From: Cunninghamia lanceolata
Lineage: Eukaryota > Streptophyta > Pinopsida > Cupressales > Cupressaceae
DNA: 64,000 bases
NCBI GenBank assembly: GCA_027924645.1
Contig: BSBN01000334.1
Coordinates: forward strand, 9,108,501 to 9,172,500
Reading direction: 5' to 3'
Shown: piece after piece, positions 44,725 to 56,586 of the stretch
Numbering within the stretch: the stretch's first letter is position 1
Layout of the letters: the number at the start of each line of letters is the position of its first letter
Position numbers and translations under genes: made by a program
Notes under the pieces: model-generated
Database searches by the model: none
The model's input: the letters and a program-made list of their open reading frames with translations, nothing else
What the model was told of the DNA's origin: nothing

Positions 44725-47700
44725 TGTCACATATCATTTTATGAACAATATGATTATTCTAGTTTAGTGAACAATTATTGTGACTATTTTTTCTTTAGGT
44801 AATTTTACATACGTGGAGGTAATTATTATGAGCTATATTGATGAAAATTGGAAAATATTTTAAATATTAAATATTGATGCAATGATTTTCTTTAGCTATG
44901 TTTTGGAGACACTAACCTATTGACATCGAGTTGAGTGCAAATGGATGTAGGTACTCATCGAAGACAAGAGCATGGCTGAGGTAGAGATGTTCTAGCCACT
45001 TGGCAAGAATTGAAGGATGGATTACCCTGATGCAATCATACACATCATGTAATTGCATATGCATTATTGATTGGCTTTGATTGCTTTAATGCATAATTTT
45101 TAATCATTTTCAAATGAATAATGTGATTACTTTAACTTAATATCTTTTCAAAATATATTCAAATGATGTAATGTAGTTTATTAAATAAATAATTAAGTGA
45201 ATAATTATTTTCTATTTCAATATTATAGATGTTTGGAAAATAATATATTCCTTAAAAATAATAGATCAATATTTATATATTAAATTATATATATAATTAT
45301 GCAATATTGCATTGCATTTCTCTTCTTGATTATTTAAATGGTTTTGTTTTAATTAAAATAGTTAAATAATATTAAAATTAGCATTATTATATTTAGAGTG
45401 CTGATAAAAGAACTAAAATATGTTTCTGTCACCCATGCGACAGTAAGTGCAAAAGATATTATTATTATACTATTTTAAATAGCATTTTCCTCAAATTTCA
45501 TTGGCATAATTGTCATGCAAACAAGAATGCAAACTTCAGTTTCTAAACCTAAGACAAGATTGCCAAAAATAAGAGGAAATGTTTATAATAAAAAAAGGGA
45601 TCTGGGAAGGAAGAAACAACCCACGAATTGTAGAAAGAACAGTTTTTCCTGAGTGACAGGAAGGAGGATTGGAGTTTGTGATAGGAGAGAGAAACAAAGG
45701 CAGTGACAATAGTTGGAATTCTTCATCACATCAATTAAGTACCAGGTTTTCTTCTTTATATATTTTACATTGCAATACTTTAGTTCAGACTATCAAAAGA
45801 ATGTTTCTTTCTACTGTTTGGTGGGTGACTATAATGGTTGGGTCATCCCTATTCTTTTTTCTTGATTGTGTATTCATTTGCTAAGTCGACCTCCTTTTAT
45901 TTCTATCTGGGCAACCTTGTATCCCTTCTTGCCATCATCCTTACTATGATCGACCTGCGATCTTGGTATTGGCCATTACCTCTTTGCTTGGCAGCTATGT
46001 TCTTTGTTGGCCGCTAATCTTATTTTACCTAGCCGTTACTCTTATTTTCTTTTGGGCTATTTCTGCTAAGGAAATCACCTTCCTTGCTAGTTGTCGACCT
46101 ACTTTTTAACTAATTAGTTTTTATGGCAGCCTTTGATCTAATAGCTGGTCGATCAATGGTTACTAAAGAAATTAACCCCTTTATTTTATGCGTGTAGATG
46201 ACCTACCCATCAATGGCTTAGTTTTTAGCATTGATCTGTTGTAGCTAATCTTGTCTTTGACAATTCATATATTTCTTTATGATTAAGATAAATTACTTCT
46301 CTGTATTAAACCTTTGACTATCTGAAGCCAAGGATAAATTCCTTAGTTTATTAGTATTATTTTTCAGTCTTAAAATTTGATGTAGTAATTACATTTCTTA
46401 ACTCTAGATACTACAAAAAAAAGATTCTGTAGCTATCCTTTATGACTATCCAAAACTTCTTAATCTATTGTAGCAACACATTTGACTTCCTGTAGATGAA
46501 CAATTTGTTCCTGTAGCTTTGCTTAAAACTTGTTAAAACACTATGTCGATTTAAAATAGAGACAAAATAGAGATAGTAGACTACAATATTACTTTCCTAT
46601 GAATGATGAGGCTAAAAACCTATTGCATTATAATCAAAAGAAAAATGGTATTAAACTATATTCTTGCTCAATTTCTTATTTCCTACAACAGTTCCTATCG
46701 ATGTGCGATAGGGAAACTGTTTGGTTGTTTTGAACATCCTATTGTAGTTTGGACATAAAGTTATTTTCTTGATTGATTCCTAAAGTTTTGATAAATAAAT
46801 TGGACTGATAAACTTCTTATCACTGATCGCTGAAAGCAATAAGAATGATTAATTATTAGGAATTATGATTGTATTATGGACTTGAGGTTTATGCCATTAA
46901 ACAAGCTTATAGATTGTTTTTATTATTATTTTTAAAACCTCCTATCACAGAAATAATAATGAGATATATATTAATATTGTAGACATTGTGACTGAAATAT
47001 AAGGTTAGAAACTATAATACATTGATGACATTAAGATTCTAATTATATGAACAAAAGATGGTATATTGCTTGAAAGTGTATTTTTCCTTACTTGATGATT
47101 TGGGAAAAGGGATTGATTTGACTTATTGTAAATCTTGAATTTGTCAATCTTATTTTATTTCACTTCTTGCTTCTTTGGGAAAAAAGTAGTTTTCATCTAG
47201 GAGTGTTATTGGGTGACTTTTGGGATTGCGATGCTGAATGTGGATATTTGGAGATGGCTTTTCCTCTTTCCAAGAATTGAACAATTTACTTGAAATGATT
47301 AGATCTAATCGAAATGACATTGAAATAAATGTTTTATTGACTAGCAAACTTATTTATTGATATCTCTACCATATCCTGTTGTGAGACAATTTGCTTTTCA
47401 TTACATAGAATTGCACATTCAGACATCAGGGTTGCAGTGGGTGTTCCCTCCTACAGTTGTTACCAGGTAGCTAGACATTTCGTGCAGGGCTGGGTTTCCT
47501 TTATTTCAAGAAGGGATCCGGGGAAGTGTAAATACTTCATGGTTGGGTGGAAAAGCACCTAATCCGTGTTCTTGTCTCTCAGTTTGCAGGTGGTCGACCA
47601 CTTGGTTCGTGTAGTTGGAGAGTGTGTTGATTTATTTATTATTGATGTACTTGTTTATTGTACCTATTTTGGATGTATTATGGCATGTTGCCAAGGATTT

Positions 47701-47926
47701 ATGTATATTGTTTCATAGTGCTTGTCGCCTAGATTAAGCATGTGATTATGAAAGATTTAGTGACATTGAGATTCATATTTATAAGATTATCTTTTATTTG
47801 AGATATTGTGATTAAGCAGATTAATTACATAGATTTTCTCTTTGGAAGTTGTATCTGAGTGGATTATTTACTTCATTTATTTTTTAGTTGGTTTAAATGC
47901 TTTTACATGATATGTGAGGCTTTACA
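44725..47926 (+). repeat. Element E 5' LTR (about 3.2 kb)
   Basis: Starts TGTCACATATC (44725), ends CTTTACA (47920-47926) two bases before the primer binding site. Only the first 1.0 kb is duplicated at 52546-53531. A TATA-like TTATATATTTTAC lies at about 45756-45768. The rest is AT-rich without coding content and contains a G-rich part (47430-47610) with LTR-like text. Confidence 0.88.
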
Positions 47927-47928
47927 TT

Positions 47929-47946
47929 TGGTATTCGAGCTCTAGG
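47929..47946 (+). promoter_or_regulatory. Primer binding site of element E (initiator Met tRNA type)
   Basis: TGGTATTCGAGCTCTAGG, two bases after the LTR, resembles the plant TGGTATCAGAGC site with changes. Confidence 0.8.
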
Positions 47947-48014
47947 TTTAACACTAGGGCCTTTGTTTTGGGACTATTGTGCTAAAGTTGCAAACTTGAT
48001 ACAGATTATCCATC

Positions 48015-49160
48015 ATGGATACAAGAAACACTGATCATGGTGATGGCTCAATAAGTAGTTGAGGTAGAGGATCACATGGAGGTGCTCGTGGTGGTTGAAT
48101 TGTTGGGGATCATGGAGATGCCAGTAATGACCAAGATGGAAGATTTAACTATATTCTTGATATCTTGACCTGATAAGACATGAGAATGAATACTCTTGAG
48201 CAAGAGATTAGAGGAATTACTAGAGTTCAGAATGCTAATGAAAACCCAAGGGTTGAGACACAAAATGAGAACCCAAAGATAGAAGTTCCAATTCCTGAAG
48301 TTGGAGCTATTACTGATAATCAAGCAAAGATAGCTGAAGAATTGGGGAAAGACCTCAAGAAAGTATCACCATTGAAATTTGATGGAAAGACTATTGGAGA
48401 TGGAGCTATGTCCTAGATAATAGAAATGGAGAAGTACTTTGGACTTTGAAACCTTCCAGATCACACTAAGGCAATGTGGGGATCTTACCAATTGACTGGT
48501 GAAGCAGTAACTTGGTGGGATAATGAGAAGGTGGATAAAAAGCTGTTACCAAGTGAGATAACATGGGAGATATTATTATAGTTGTTTAGAAAAAAATGGT
48601 TATCATAATTATTCTTTGACAACAAGATGACAGAGTTCTAGAAGTTGATCCAAGGAGGTATGTCTGTGACTAGTTATTGGGAAAGGTTTTCTCATTTACC
48701 AAAATATGTTCCACAGTATCAGATATAAAAGAGATTTTGGATTAGAAAGTTTATTTTGGGATTGAGGCCATAATTTGGAGCTAAGGTGGACATTCATAAC
48801 CCACTCACTATGGATGTCACTTTTGAAAAAGCAATTAAGCAAGAGCAGAGATTGCAGTAGACGGTAAACTACCATAAGAAAAGAGATGCTAAGCTTACAA
48901 TAAAGAAGCCATAAAATAATCAACAAAACTACCAAAATAATAACAACTAGGGCAATAATAGATAGTTCAGGAATCTAAAAAGAGGCAACAATTCTCAGGA
49001 TCTGAATGGTGGAAACAAAAGAGGTGGAAATAACAACAAAAACAACAATCAAAGGGAAAGGGCTAAAGGACCGAGAGCACCTAAGGGTGGATGTTACAAC
49101 TATGGAGGAGAGAATTAGTCAAATGTATGTCCACATAAAAGAGGAAACAAGAATTAGTAA
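48015..49160 (+). pseudogene. Element E: Gag
   Basis: The ATG at 48015 (MDTRNTDHGDGS) starts one frame that can be followed to about 49160 with about 15 stops. A Glu/Asn-rich N-terminal part, then the gag core (LKKVSPLKFDGKT near 48358-48396, AVTWWDNEKVD near 48507-48540), a Gln/Asn-rich basic stretch, and a degraded zinc knuckle (CYNYGGEN, stop, SNVCPHK, about 49090-49135) in which the second Cys has become Tyr. Gag and protease share the frame. Confidence 0.88.
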
Positions 49161-49780
49161 GGAGCACCGCAGCATCTAATTCATGCCGCAGTGGATAATC
49201 GGCAAGCAGAATTTTAAGTAGCACCTATTTAGTTCCAAGGTAAGCTCTATGGACTACCTGTTTCTTTTTTAATTGATACTGGTGCCATAGAATGCTTTGT
49301 AGATCCTAGAGTAGTATCTAAGTTATCTATTAGACCTAGACATATGGAAAATTCTTTGATGGTACAATATAGCAATATTGCAGAAAAGAGGGTAGACTCA
49401 TGTCTATTTTGTAGTGAGTTATAGCTTCCTAGATTTCAGACACAAGTGAATCTGTATGTAGCACCTTTAGGCTCTTATGATGTAATTCTAGGAATCAACT
49501 AGTTAATGGAACATAAGTCTCTAGTAAACTGTGAAGACAAGGTTGTTAAGTGTTTCAATGACCTAGGAAATCAAGTGGAAATTAATGGAACAAAGAGACC
49601 TCTAGAGCTTAGACAAATCTTGGCTATGCATTTGAAGAAATCCAAGAGGAAAGGATGTGCCATTTATGTTGTCCAAGTAAAGGACCTTGATAAAGAAGAA
49701 CCAGTGTTCAATGACTATCCAATCCTTAGAGATTTTAGAGATGTATTTCTTATAGAGTTGACATAATTTATGCCTAAGAG
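49161..49780 (+). pseudogene. Element E: protease
   Basis: SFLIDTGAIECFVDPRVV (about 49263-49315) has the D-T-G-A loop with the catalytic Asp intact; LGSYDVILGINWL-type text (Trp replaced by a stop) follows at about 49470-49505. The 86-codon stretch from 49506 covers the linker to RT (FNDYPILRDFRDVF). One stop separates the pieces. Confidence 0.88.
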
Positions 49781-50500
49781 AGAATTTGATTTCTCAATTG
49801 ACTTACTACCAGGGACTGAGTCGTAATCTAAGGCACCCTACAGAATGACTACTACAGAGTTGTATGAGCTTAAGGCACAATTGCAGAAGTTGTTAAATCA
49901 AGGGTTTATTAGACCTAGAGTGTGTCACCATGGGGCGCACTGGTCATCTTTGTAAAGAAGAAGGATGGTACTCTGAGATTATGCATTGATTATAGGATGC
50001 TTAACAAAGCTACTATAAAGAACAAGTATCCACTTCTAACAATAGATGAGCTCTTTGATCAGATGAAAGGAGAAACAGTGTTCTCAAGGATAGACTGTAG
50101 ATCCAATTATCACCAATTGCAGATTAAGGATGAGGACATCTCTAAAACAACTTTTAGGACTCGATATGGTGACTATGAGTTCACAGTAGTACCTTTTGGG
50201 TTGACTAATTATCTAGCAACTTTCATGAACTTGATGAATAGCATTTTTAGAGATTTCTTAGATGATTTTGTGTTAATCTTTCTTGATGACATATTGATAT
50301 ACTCTAAATCAATGAAAGAGCATGAAAGTATTTTAGAATTGTTCTGCAGTGGTTGAGAGAAAGAAAACTTTATGGTAAATTATCTAAGTGTACATTCTTT
50401 CAAGATAAAGTGCACTACCTTGGTCATGTGATCTCCGCAGAAGGGATTGCAGTTGATCCTAAGAAGATTAAAGCAATAATGGAATGGCCTGCACCGTAGA
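49781..50500 (+). pseudogene. Element E: reverse transcriptase
   Basis: After a stop and a frameshift near 49900, the frame at 49922-50356 gives [51 protein letters not shown] and the catalytic FLDD box at 50279-50290. A frameshift at about 50345 moves the thumb (LSKCTFFQDKVHYLGHVISA) into the third frame. The catalytic Asp pair is intact. RNA-dependent DNA polymerase of the element; not translatable as a whole. Confidence 0.93.
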
Positions 50501-51230
50501 GTGTGACAAAAGTTAGAAGCTTTATGGGACTTGTAGGTTATTATAGAAAGTTTGTGGAAGGTTTTTCAACCATAGGAGCACTGATTACCATGCTTCAAAA
50601 GAAGGGTAAGAAATTTGAATGGACAAAAAGGTGTGAGCAAGATTTCCAAGTGTTAAAGGAAAAGCTCACAACTACTCCTATCCTAACCATACTAGATCGT
50701 AATGGGCACTTTACAGTTATAACAGATGCTTCAGGGGAAGGATTAGGATGAGTATTGATGGAAAATGAGCAAGTGGTTTCTTATGAGTTAAGAAAGTTAA
50801 AGAAACGTGAATTCAACTATGTGCTGCATGATCTTGAGTTAGTTGCCATAGTCCATGCACTTTAGATGTGGAGGTAGTATCTTCTAGGTAAGCCCTTTGA
50901 GTTAAAGACAGATCATCGAGGGCTCAAGTATATATTTACTCAACCTAACATCAATGCACGACAAAGACGATGGTTAGAATTCCTTAGTGAGTATGACTTT
51001 GGAATTGAGTATATAAAAGGAAAGGAAAATAGAGTAGTAGATACTCTTAGTAGGAGAAGACATATGGCTTCCATTGTTACTATGAGATCCAATTTGAAAT
51101 AGAAAGTGATTCAAAATCTTCAAGAGGATGAGCATTATGAAAGAGTAAAGCAAGATTTTGAACTAGACCCCTTAGATCACAAGTTTGATGGTTATGTTAT
51201 AGAATCAGATGGACTTTTGAGATTTTAGGG
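50501..51230 (+). pseudogene. Element E: RT connection and RNase H
   Basis: VRSFMGLVGYYRKFVEGFS (about 50509-50566), then FEWTKRCEQDFQVLK and RNase H: HFTVITDASGEGLG with the first Asp, VVSYELRKLKKREFNYVLHD, LELVAIVHAL, LKTDHRGLKY (third Asp region) and the tail KGKENRVVDTLSRR (about 51020-51060). Stops at about 50749, 50863 and 50875, and more downstream. Confidence 0.9.
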
Positions 51231-52190
51231 AAGGATGTATATTCCTAACTCAGGAGAGTTGAGGAAGTTAGTGGTCGAAGAGATTCACAATGTACCTTAT
51301 TCAGGTCACCCTAGAGTGACTAAGATGGTCAAAGGTTTGAAACCTTTATACTTTTGGCCTAGACTTAAGAGGGATGTGATGGATTTTTTAGCTCATTGTT
51401 GGGAATGTCAGCGAGTCAAGGCCGAGCATGTGCATCCATCAAGTTTATTGTATCCGTACAGTATCCCTGAGCACAAATGGCAAGTCATAAGCATGGATTT
51501 TATTCAAGGGTTACCTATGTCTAAGAATAGGCATGATGTCATCTTAGTGGTTGTGGATAAGTTGACAAAGGTAGCACATTTTATTTCGAGGAATCTTTTA
51601 GATGGTTCTATGGTCTTAGCTAAGAAGTTTGTTCAGGAGATTTTTAGATTGCATGGAGTACCTAAGATGATCATTTCATATTGATACACTCATATGACAT
51701 CTAGATTTTGGACAACTCTTAATGCAGCTTTGGGTACAAAGTTGAATTTCAGTTCATGTTATCATCCTCAAACAGATGGTCAAACAAAAATAGTTAATCA
51801 AGTGGTAGAAGTCCTTCTTAGAATTTATTGGATGTATCAATAGTATAAATGGGAGAAGTACCTTCCATTGGTCGAGTTTGCATATAACCATTCATACCAT
51901 GCATCTTTGGGAATGACACCTTTCAAAGCTCTTTATGGGCGTAGGTGTCAAACCTCATAGGAGTTTAGTGTCATTTGACAAAGTGTCCAAACTTGCTCCT
52001 CATTTTATAGGACCATTCAAAGTTCTGGAAGTGATTAATCATGTAGCTTAAAAACTTGCTCTCCCATCTGCACTTGCCAGAATCCATAATGTTTTTCATG
52101 TGTCTTTACTTAACCTTTATCATCCTGATGCATCACATATTCTTGATTGGCATGCTTTACAAGTTGAGGATCCAGGAGTGGTGTTGGTAG
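51231..52190 (+). pseudogene. Element E: integrase, active-site Asp and Glu changed
   Basis: HHCC finger (EEIHNVPYSGHPRVTKM; CWECQ), first Asp in SMDFIQGLPMSK (about 51493-51530). The second is lost: IISY and a TGA at about 51680, where the family has S-D-R-D. In the third motif the Glu is Lys (TDGQTKIVNQ, about 51774-51805). The core end ([20 protein letters not shown]) is broken by stops and shifts. As in element 1, both D-to-Y and E-to-K changes fit single transitions or transversions; the copy is dead. Confidence 0.9.
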
Positions 52191-52342
52191 AGCCTACTCA
52201 AAGTCTGAGGAAGCACAACATTATGTTGTGTAGCAGAGATGTGGTACAATATAAGGTCCAATGGGATTGGTATTCTGAGGACAGTGCCACATGGGAGGAT
52301 GTAGAGGAGAATGACATATATTTTCCTCATTTGAGGATATAG
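52191..52342 (+). pseudogene. Element E: chromodomain-like C-terminal tail
   Basis: The end of the frame reads VVQYKVQWDWYSEDSATWED and FPHLRI. Y-K-V-Q-W followed by E-D-S-A-T-W matches the chromodomain-related tail of Tekay/Del-type integrases (K-V-x-W ... E-A-T-W ... Y-P-x-L). Stop TAG at 52340. Confidence 0.75.
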
Positions 52343-52536
52343 CTTAGATTTCTTATTCATGCATGGATTATGATACTTTGAGTTTGATTATTGTTTGAGA
52401 TAATTTAAGTTCAGTTATGCTTTGATACTTTGAGTTGATGTTATTATTTTATGACACCTGATACCCTATTGTTGTTTGATGGATACTTTATTGTTTTGAT
52501 GTTTAATAAGAAATCGGGACGATGTCTCTTCCAATT

Positions 52537-52545
52537 GGGGAAGGA
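52537..52545 (+). promoter_or_regulatory. Polypurine tract of element E
   Basis: GGGGAAGGA directly before TGTCATG, the start of the second LTR. Confidence 0.85.
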
Positions 52546-53531
52546 TGTCATGTCTCATTTTTATGAACAATATGATTTTTCTAGTTTAGTGAACAATTAT
52601 TGTGACTATTTTTACTTTAAATAATTTTGCATACATGGAGGTAATTATTATGAGCTATATTGATGAAAATTGGAAACTATTTTAAATATTAAATATTGAT
52701 GCAATGATTTGCTTCAGCTATGTTTTGGACACACTAACCTATTGATGTTGAGTTGAGTGCAAATGGATGCAGGTACTCATCAAAGATGAGAGCATGGCTG
52801 AGGTAGAGATGTTCTAGCCACTTGGCAAGAACTGATGGATGGATTACCTTGATGCAATCACACACATCACGTAGTTGTATATGCATTATTGATTGGCTTT
52901 GATTTCTTTAATGCATAATTTTTAATCATTTTCAAATGCATAATGTGATTAATTTAACTTAGTATCTTTGTGAAATATATTCAAATGATGTAATGTAGTT
53001 TATTAAATAAATAATTAAATGAATAATTGTTTTCTATTTCAATATTATAGATGTTTGGAAGATAATATGTTCCTTAAAAATAATAAATGGATATTTATAT
53101 ATATAATTATGCAATATTGCATTGCATTTCTCTTCTTGATTATTTAAATAGTTTTTTTTAATTGAAATAGTTAAATAATATTAAAATTAGCATTATTATA
53201 TTTAGAGTGCTAATAAAAGAATTAAAATATGTTTTTGTCACCCATGCGACAGTAAGTGTAAAAGGTATTATTATTATACTATTTTAAATAGCATTTTCCT
53301 CAAATTCTATTGGTTGAATTGTCATGCAAACAAGAATGCAAACTTTAGTTTCTAAACCTAAGACAAGATTGCCAAAAATAAGAGGAATTGTTTATGATAA
53401 AATAAGGGATATGGGTAGGAAGAAACTACCCACGAATTGCAAAAAACATGGTTTTTCCTGAGAGACAGGAAGGAGGATTGGAGTTTGCGATAGGAGAGAG
53501 AAACAAAGGTAGTGACTGTAGTTGCAATTCT
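52546..53531 (+). repeat. Element E 3' LTR, truncated
   Basis: Matches 44725-45724. Similarity ends after GCAATTCTT at 53531, at the junction with element F. The remaining 2.2 kb of LTR is not found elsewhere in the window. Confidence 0.92.
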
Positions 53532-54420
53532 TAAAAGAAAATTCAACAAACTTCCTAAAATCAAACTATCCCAATCCTATGTGTCACCCCCATCACCATG
53601 CCAATCCAATCCCAAATCAAAATGTGTTTGCAAACAAGATTGATTGAAATGAAAAGATGAAAGATAGAAATGAATGCACCTGGATTGTTTTCAGTTTCCA
53701 AGCTATTGTATATGATTGATATTGCTGCTGCTAAAGCTCCTTATGATCACCTACAACATAAAAAAAAATGATATTATAATGCAAGCATAAAAAAATAAGC
53801 TCATCAGGCAAGGAAAATTGTAATTTTAGATACATAGCCGAATTAGATTTGATTATTTTGAGATATTTTTGGTTCAAAAATTAAAAAATCAAAGAAGAGA
53901 CCCCTATTGATTTTTGGAGGGCTTTCTGAAAAAGTAAAGAAATCAGAAAAATTCCCTATTTTGCGCTAAAAAATGTAGATTTATGGAAAAGGTACAGTCA
54001 GCAAAGATCTAATTTTTTCGCACTGTAAACGACCTCCAAATTAAATCTGTAAAACATAGACCCCTATTAGAATTTCGAGTGCTTTCTAGAAATGTAAAAA
54101 TTTCTAAAAAAATCATCGATTTACGCCTAGAATTACGATTTTATGAAAAAACATAAAAATGCAATAAATCCCAAAAAAATCATGATAAACCTGAAATGTT
54201 TCTGCTGTAGGTTCCTTATATCATGGACAAACTTTTGTAAAACTCTTGTAGAAAAAACTGTGGCCATTTGGAAGATATGATGAAATCTTTTAAACCTAGG
54301 GTTTTGTCCAAAAAGTAGCAGATCTGCAACAAAAAGTTAATTAAACCTGCAAAACTTGACAATGGGGGTTATATGAATGCAAATTTTTACTACAAAAACA
54401 TGCAAAAATGATCAAGCGAA
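53532..54420 (-). repeat. Element F: leader (minus strand), no gene
   Basis: Follows F's LTR and putative primer site on the minus strand. It has no ORF of interest and is rich in A/T runs. It ends abruptly at E's LTR, so F is cut before gag. Confidence 0.45.
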
Positions 54421-54442
54421 GTCGGTCCCGCGGGGCATGCCA
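54421..54442 (-). promoter_or_regulatory. Putative primer binding site of element F
   Basis: On the minus strand TGGCATGCCCCGCGGGACCG begins two bases after the LTR end (CTACA). TGG fits the complement of a tRNA CCA end, and the GC-rich body stands out from the AT-rich surroundings. It is not the initiator Met site; I cannot name the tRNA. Confidence 0.45.
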
Positions 54443-54444
54443 AA

Positions 54445-55423
54445 TGTAGTTAGGGTAAAATTGCAAATCAAGGCAAATGAATAAACAACAATGATCAAAC
54501 CCTAGAAATGCACAATGAAGCACAAGACAACATAAAAATCAAAATAATAAATATAAATGCAAACCAATCTCCACGCTATGCTCGATTTATCTCTATTGCT
54601 CTTCTCCACCTCGCATGAGCATGCAAGATTTTGAAGGATGATTGTTGGAGGAATGTTGGGTGCTCACTTTTGCAACATAACAATGATATGAGGATGATAG
54701 TTGGATGATTTGGATAGCAAGATTGAAGAACGATTTTGGTAGAATAAGGATACTTGAAGAATAGATTCCTCCCTTAATGGCTTGTAGATGGGTTGATTTA
54801 TAGGCTTGGCTTGGTTCAAATGGATGGCTAGGATCAATTAGGGCTTTAGATGAAATGGATGGATAGGATTAAGTTAGGTTTCCTTGCACATTAAGAAATT
54901 GTAGTCATTTGACATGTGGCAAGGGAAGATAAGGCTTAGGTGTGCTTGTGTAGATAAATACTAAAATTAGGTCCCATTAGTGGTGCATGTGAAGGATTTT
55001 AGATAAAAGTTGTATTACAACACATGATTTAATTGAGAGATGGAAAAGTGTTGAAATGTGATGAAAAGTGAGGACTTAATTCAAATATTTTATTTGAATT
55101 ACTTGGGATATGACTTGGATATTAATTAAATAAATCAAATTTATTTAATTAATTGGATAGTGAGATTAGAAATGGATTGGGATATGATGTGGAAATTAAT
55201 TAAATAAATAAAATTTATTTAATTAATTGGCTAAGTGGGACAAGGATGGGATTAAAATGGGATTTTAATTAAATAAATAAAATTTATTTAATTAATTGGC
55301 TTAATGGGATAAGTGGAATTAAGAGTGGGATTTAGGACAAAATGCTACATGATGTCTAGGATAATGTTTTTAACAAGGTGTTGCAAGACATTGACAAAGT
55401 TAGAACAATTTTGGGTGTCTACA
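54445..55423 (-). repeat. Element F 5' LTR, inverted relative to G's LTR
   Basis: On the minus strand it starts TGTAGACACCC at 55423 and ends ACTACA at 54445 (979 bp), matching G's LTR (43066-43988) in inverted orientation. It has three AATTAATTAAATAAA-type hairpin units against two in G. Same family, opposite direction. Confidence 0.85.
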
Positions 55424-55472
55424 ACTACAGTGAGTTATTCAACCCTCATCTCTTGAGGGCTTCTAGGAAGAA
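55424..55472 (+). other. Short interior remnant, probably of element J
   Basis: 49 bp between F's LTR and the start of the long LTR K. If K is an insertion, this is J's internal 3' end and continues at 60527. Confidence 0.35.
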
Positions 55473-55779
55473 TGTTACATCCCTATTTTCTAACTTGCTT
55501 TACTTTTACTTTTTACTTTGGCATAAGTAAATGTGTTGAGATGTTATAGACTTAAGATAGGATATGACATGGAATTGTATTAAATATCAATTATGAAATC
55601 ATGGAAATGATTATGTTATGGTCGATTTAATAACTGTATTATAAGATTTGATTTATTAGTTGAATTTATTGAATAAAGATGCACTGATCTCTTATTGCTT
55701 GATGACAAGTGAAATAGGATTACAGGGTATCGACTCTTAGAGAGGAGAGAGAGAGTATCTTTCGAGAAGAGAGAGATAG

Positions 55780-56560
55780 ACCTTGGATTACGAGTGGTCA
55801 ATTTGCCAAACAAGTCTAGTGTTAAACGATAATGTGAACCAATGAGTCGTATGAGGTAAGTCCTGTCTTGTAAGTTATTTTTGAACCTACTTCGACGGGA
55901 AGTTGATATCTTGATTATCATCTAGTCAAGTCGATGGTGAGTCGACATAGTCGTTTGTAAAGTTAACAATGTCATAGCCACAAAATGGTTGCGTTAATCT
56001 TCTTGTGTCGCTTGAGGTTTTATTGTCACCTCTTAAACATCAAGACGTTCCCATCAAGTCAGATAATGCTAATATTGTCAATGTTTAACGTAAACAGATG
56101 AACCTATTTTGTGGCAGATTTGTGGATCACGTCTCATAGTCGAAAGATATGAGAAGTCGTTTTGTGCGTCAAATGATTTAGAAAATTTGTGTTGCGTTAC
56201 GTCCAATCCGTCGTGATTGCCGTCAAAACATGTTAATCATGTGTTGTGAATTTATTCCCTTTGTAAATCGATGGAAGTCGAATGTGAAGTCGATTTATGC
56301 TATAACTGTTTTGGTCGTCATTTGGAAGGATATTCCAAAATCGTTTAGTCATAATTCGGCTAACGGGATGTAGTTTTTCACCAGTTTGCTTGATGTCGGC
56401 TTCTAGTCGAGTCAAGTGGTTTTCGCCCAAGCTCTGTCGGTTGGGACGTCTTCCATTACGAATGCATCTTTTTCCTTCAAGCTTAAGACTTTGAGTTATC
56501 TTTAATCTAACCTATTTTTGCTTCATTAAGTCGGCCTTTATGCATCCTCTTTTTCGACCT
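55780..56560 (+). repeat. GTCG/TCGA-rich U3 segment of LTR K
   Basis: Well over a dozen GTCG strings (for example AGTCGATGGTGAGTCGACAT near 55925, GAAGTCGAATGTGAAGTCGA near 56273, CTAGTCGAGTC near 56403) occur within 0.8 kb of otherwise AT-rich DNA, just upstream of the TATA box. Confidence 0.6.
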
Positions 56561-56575
56561 TGGAGTTGCTATATG

Positions 56576-56586
56576 TATTTATAAAT
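56576..56586 (+). promoter_or_regulatory. TATA box of LTR K
   Basis: TATTTATAAAT about 1.1 kb into the LTR, followed by a leader-like, GC-richer stretch (56590-57060). Confidence 0.5.

Larger units (their letters stand above)
44725..53531 (+). mobile_element. Element E: Tekay/Del-like chromovirus with very long LTR, 3' truncated
   Basis: The 5' LTR (44725-47926) begins TGTCA and is followed by a primer binding site, gag, protease, RT, RNase H, integrase and a chromodomain-like tail, then a purine tract and a second LTR start (52546). The second LTR matches the first for about 986 bp, then stops at 53531, where element F begins. LTRs over 3 kb and this pol type fit the Tekay/Del clade of plant chromoviruses. 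By eye the LTR pair differs at about 1 base in 12 over the first 400 bp, indicating an older insertion than D. Confidence 0.93.
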
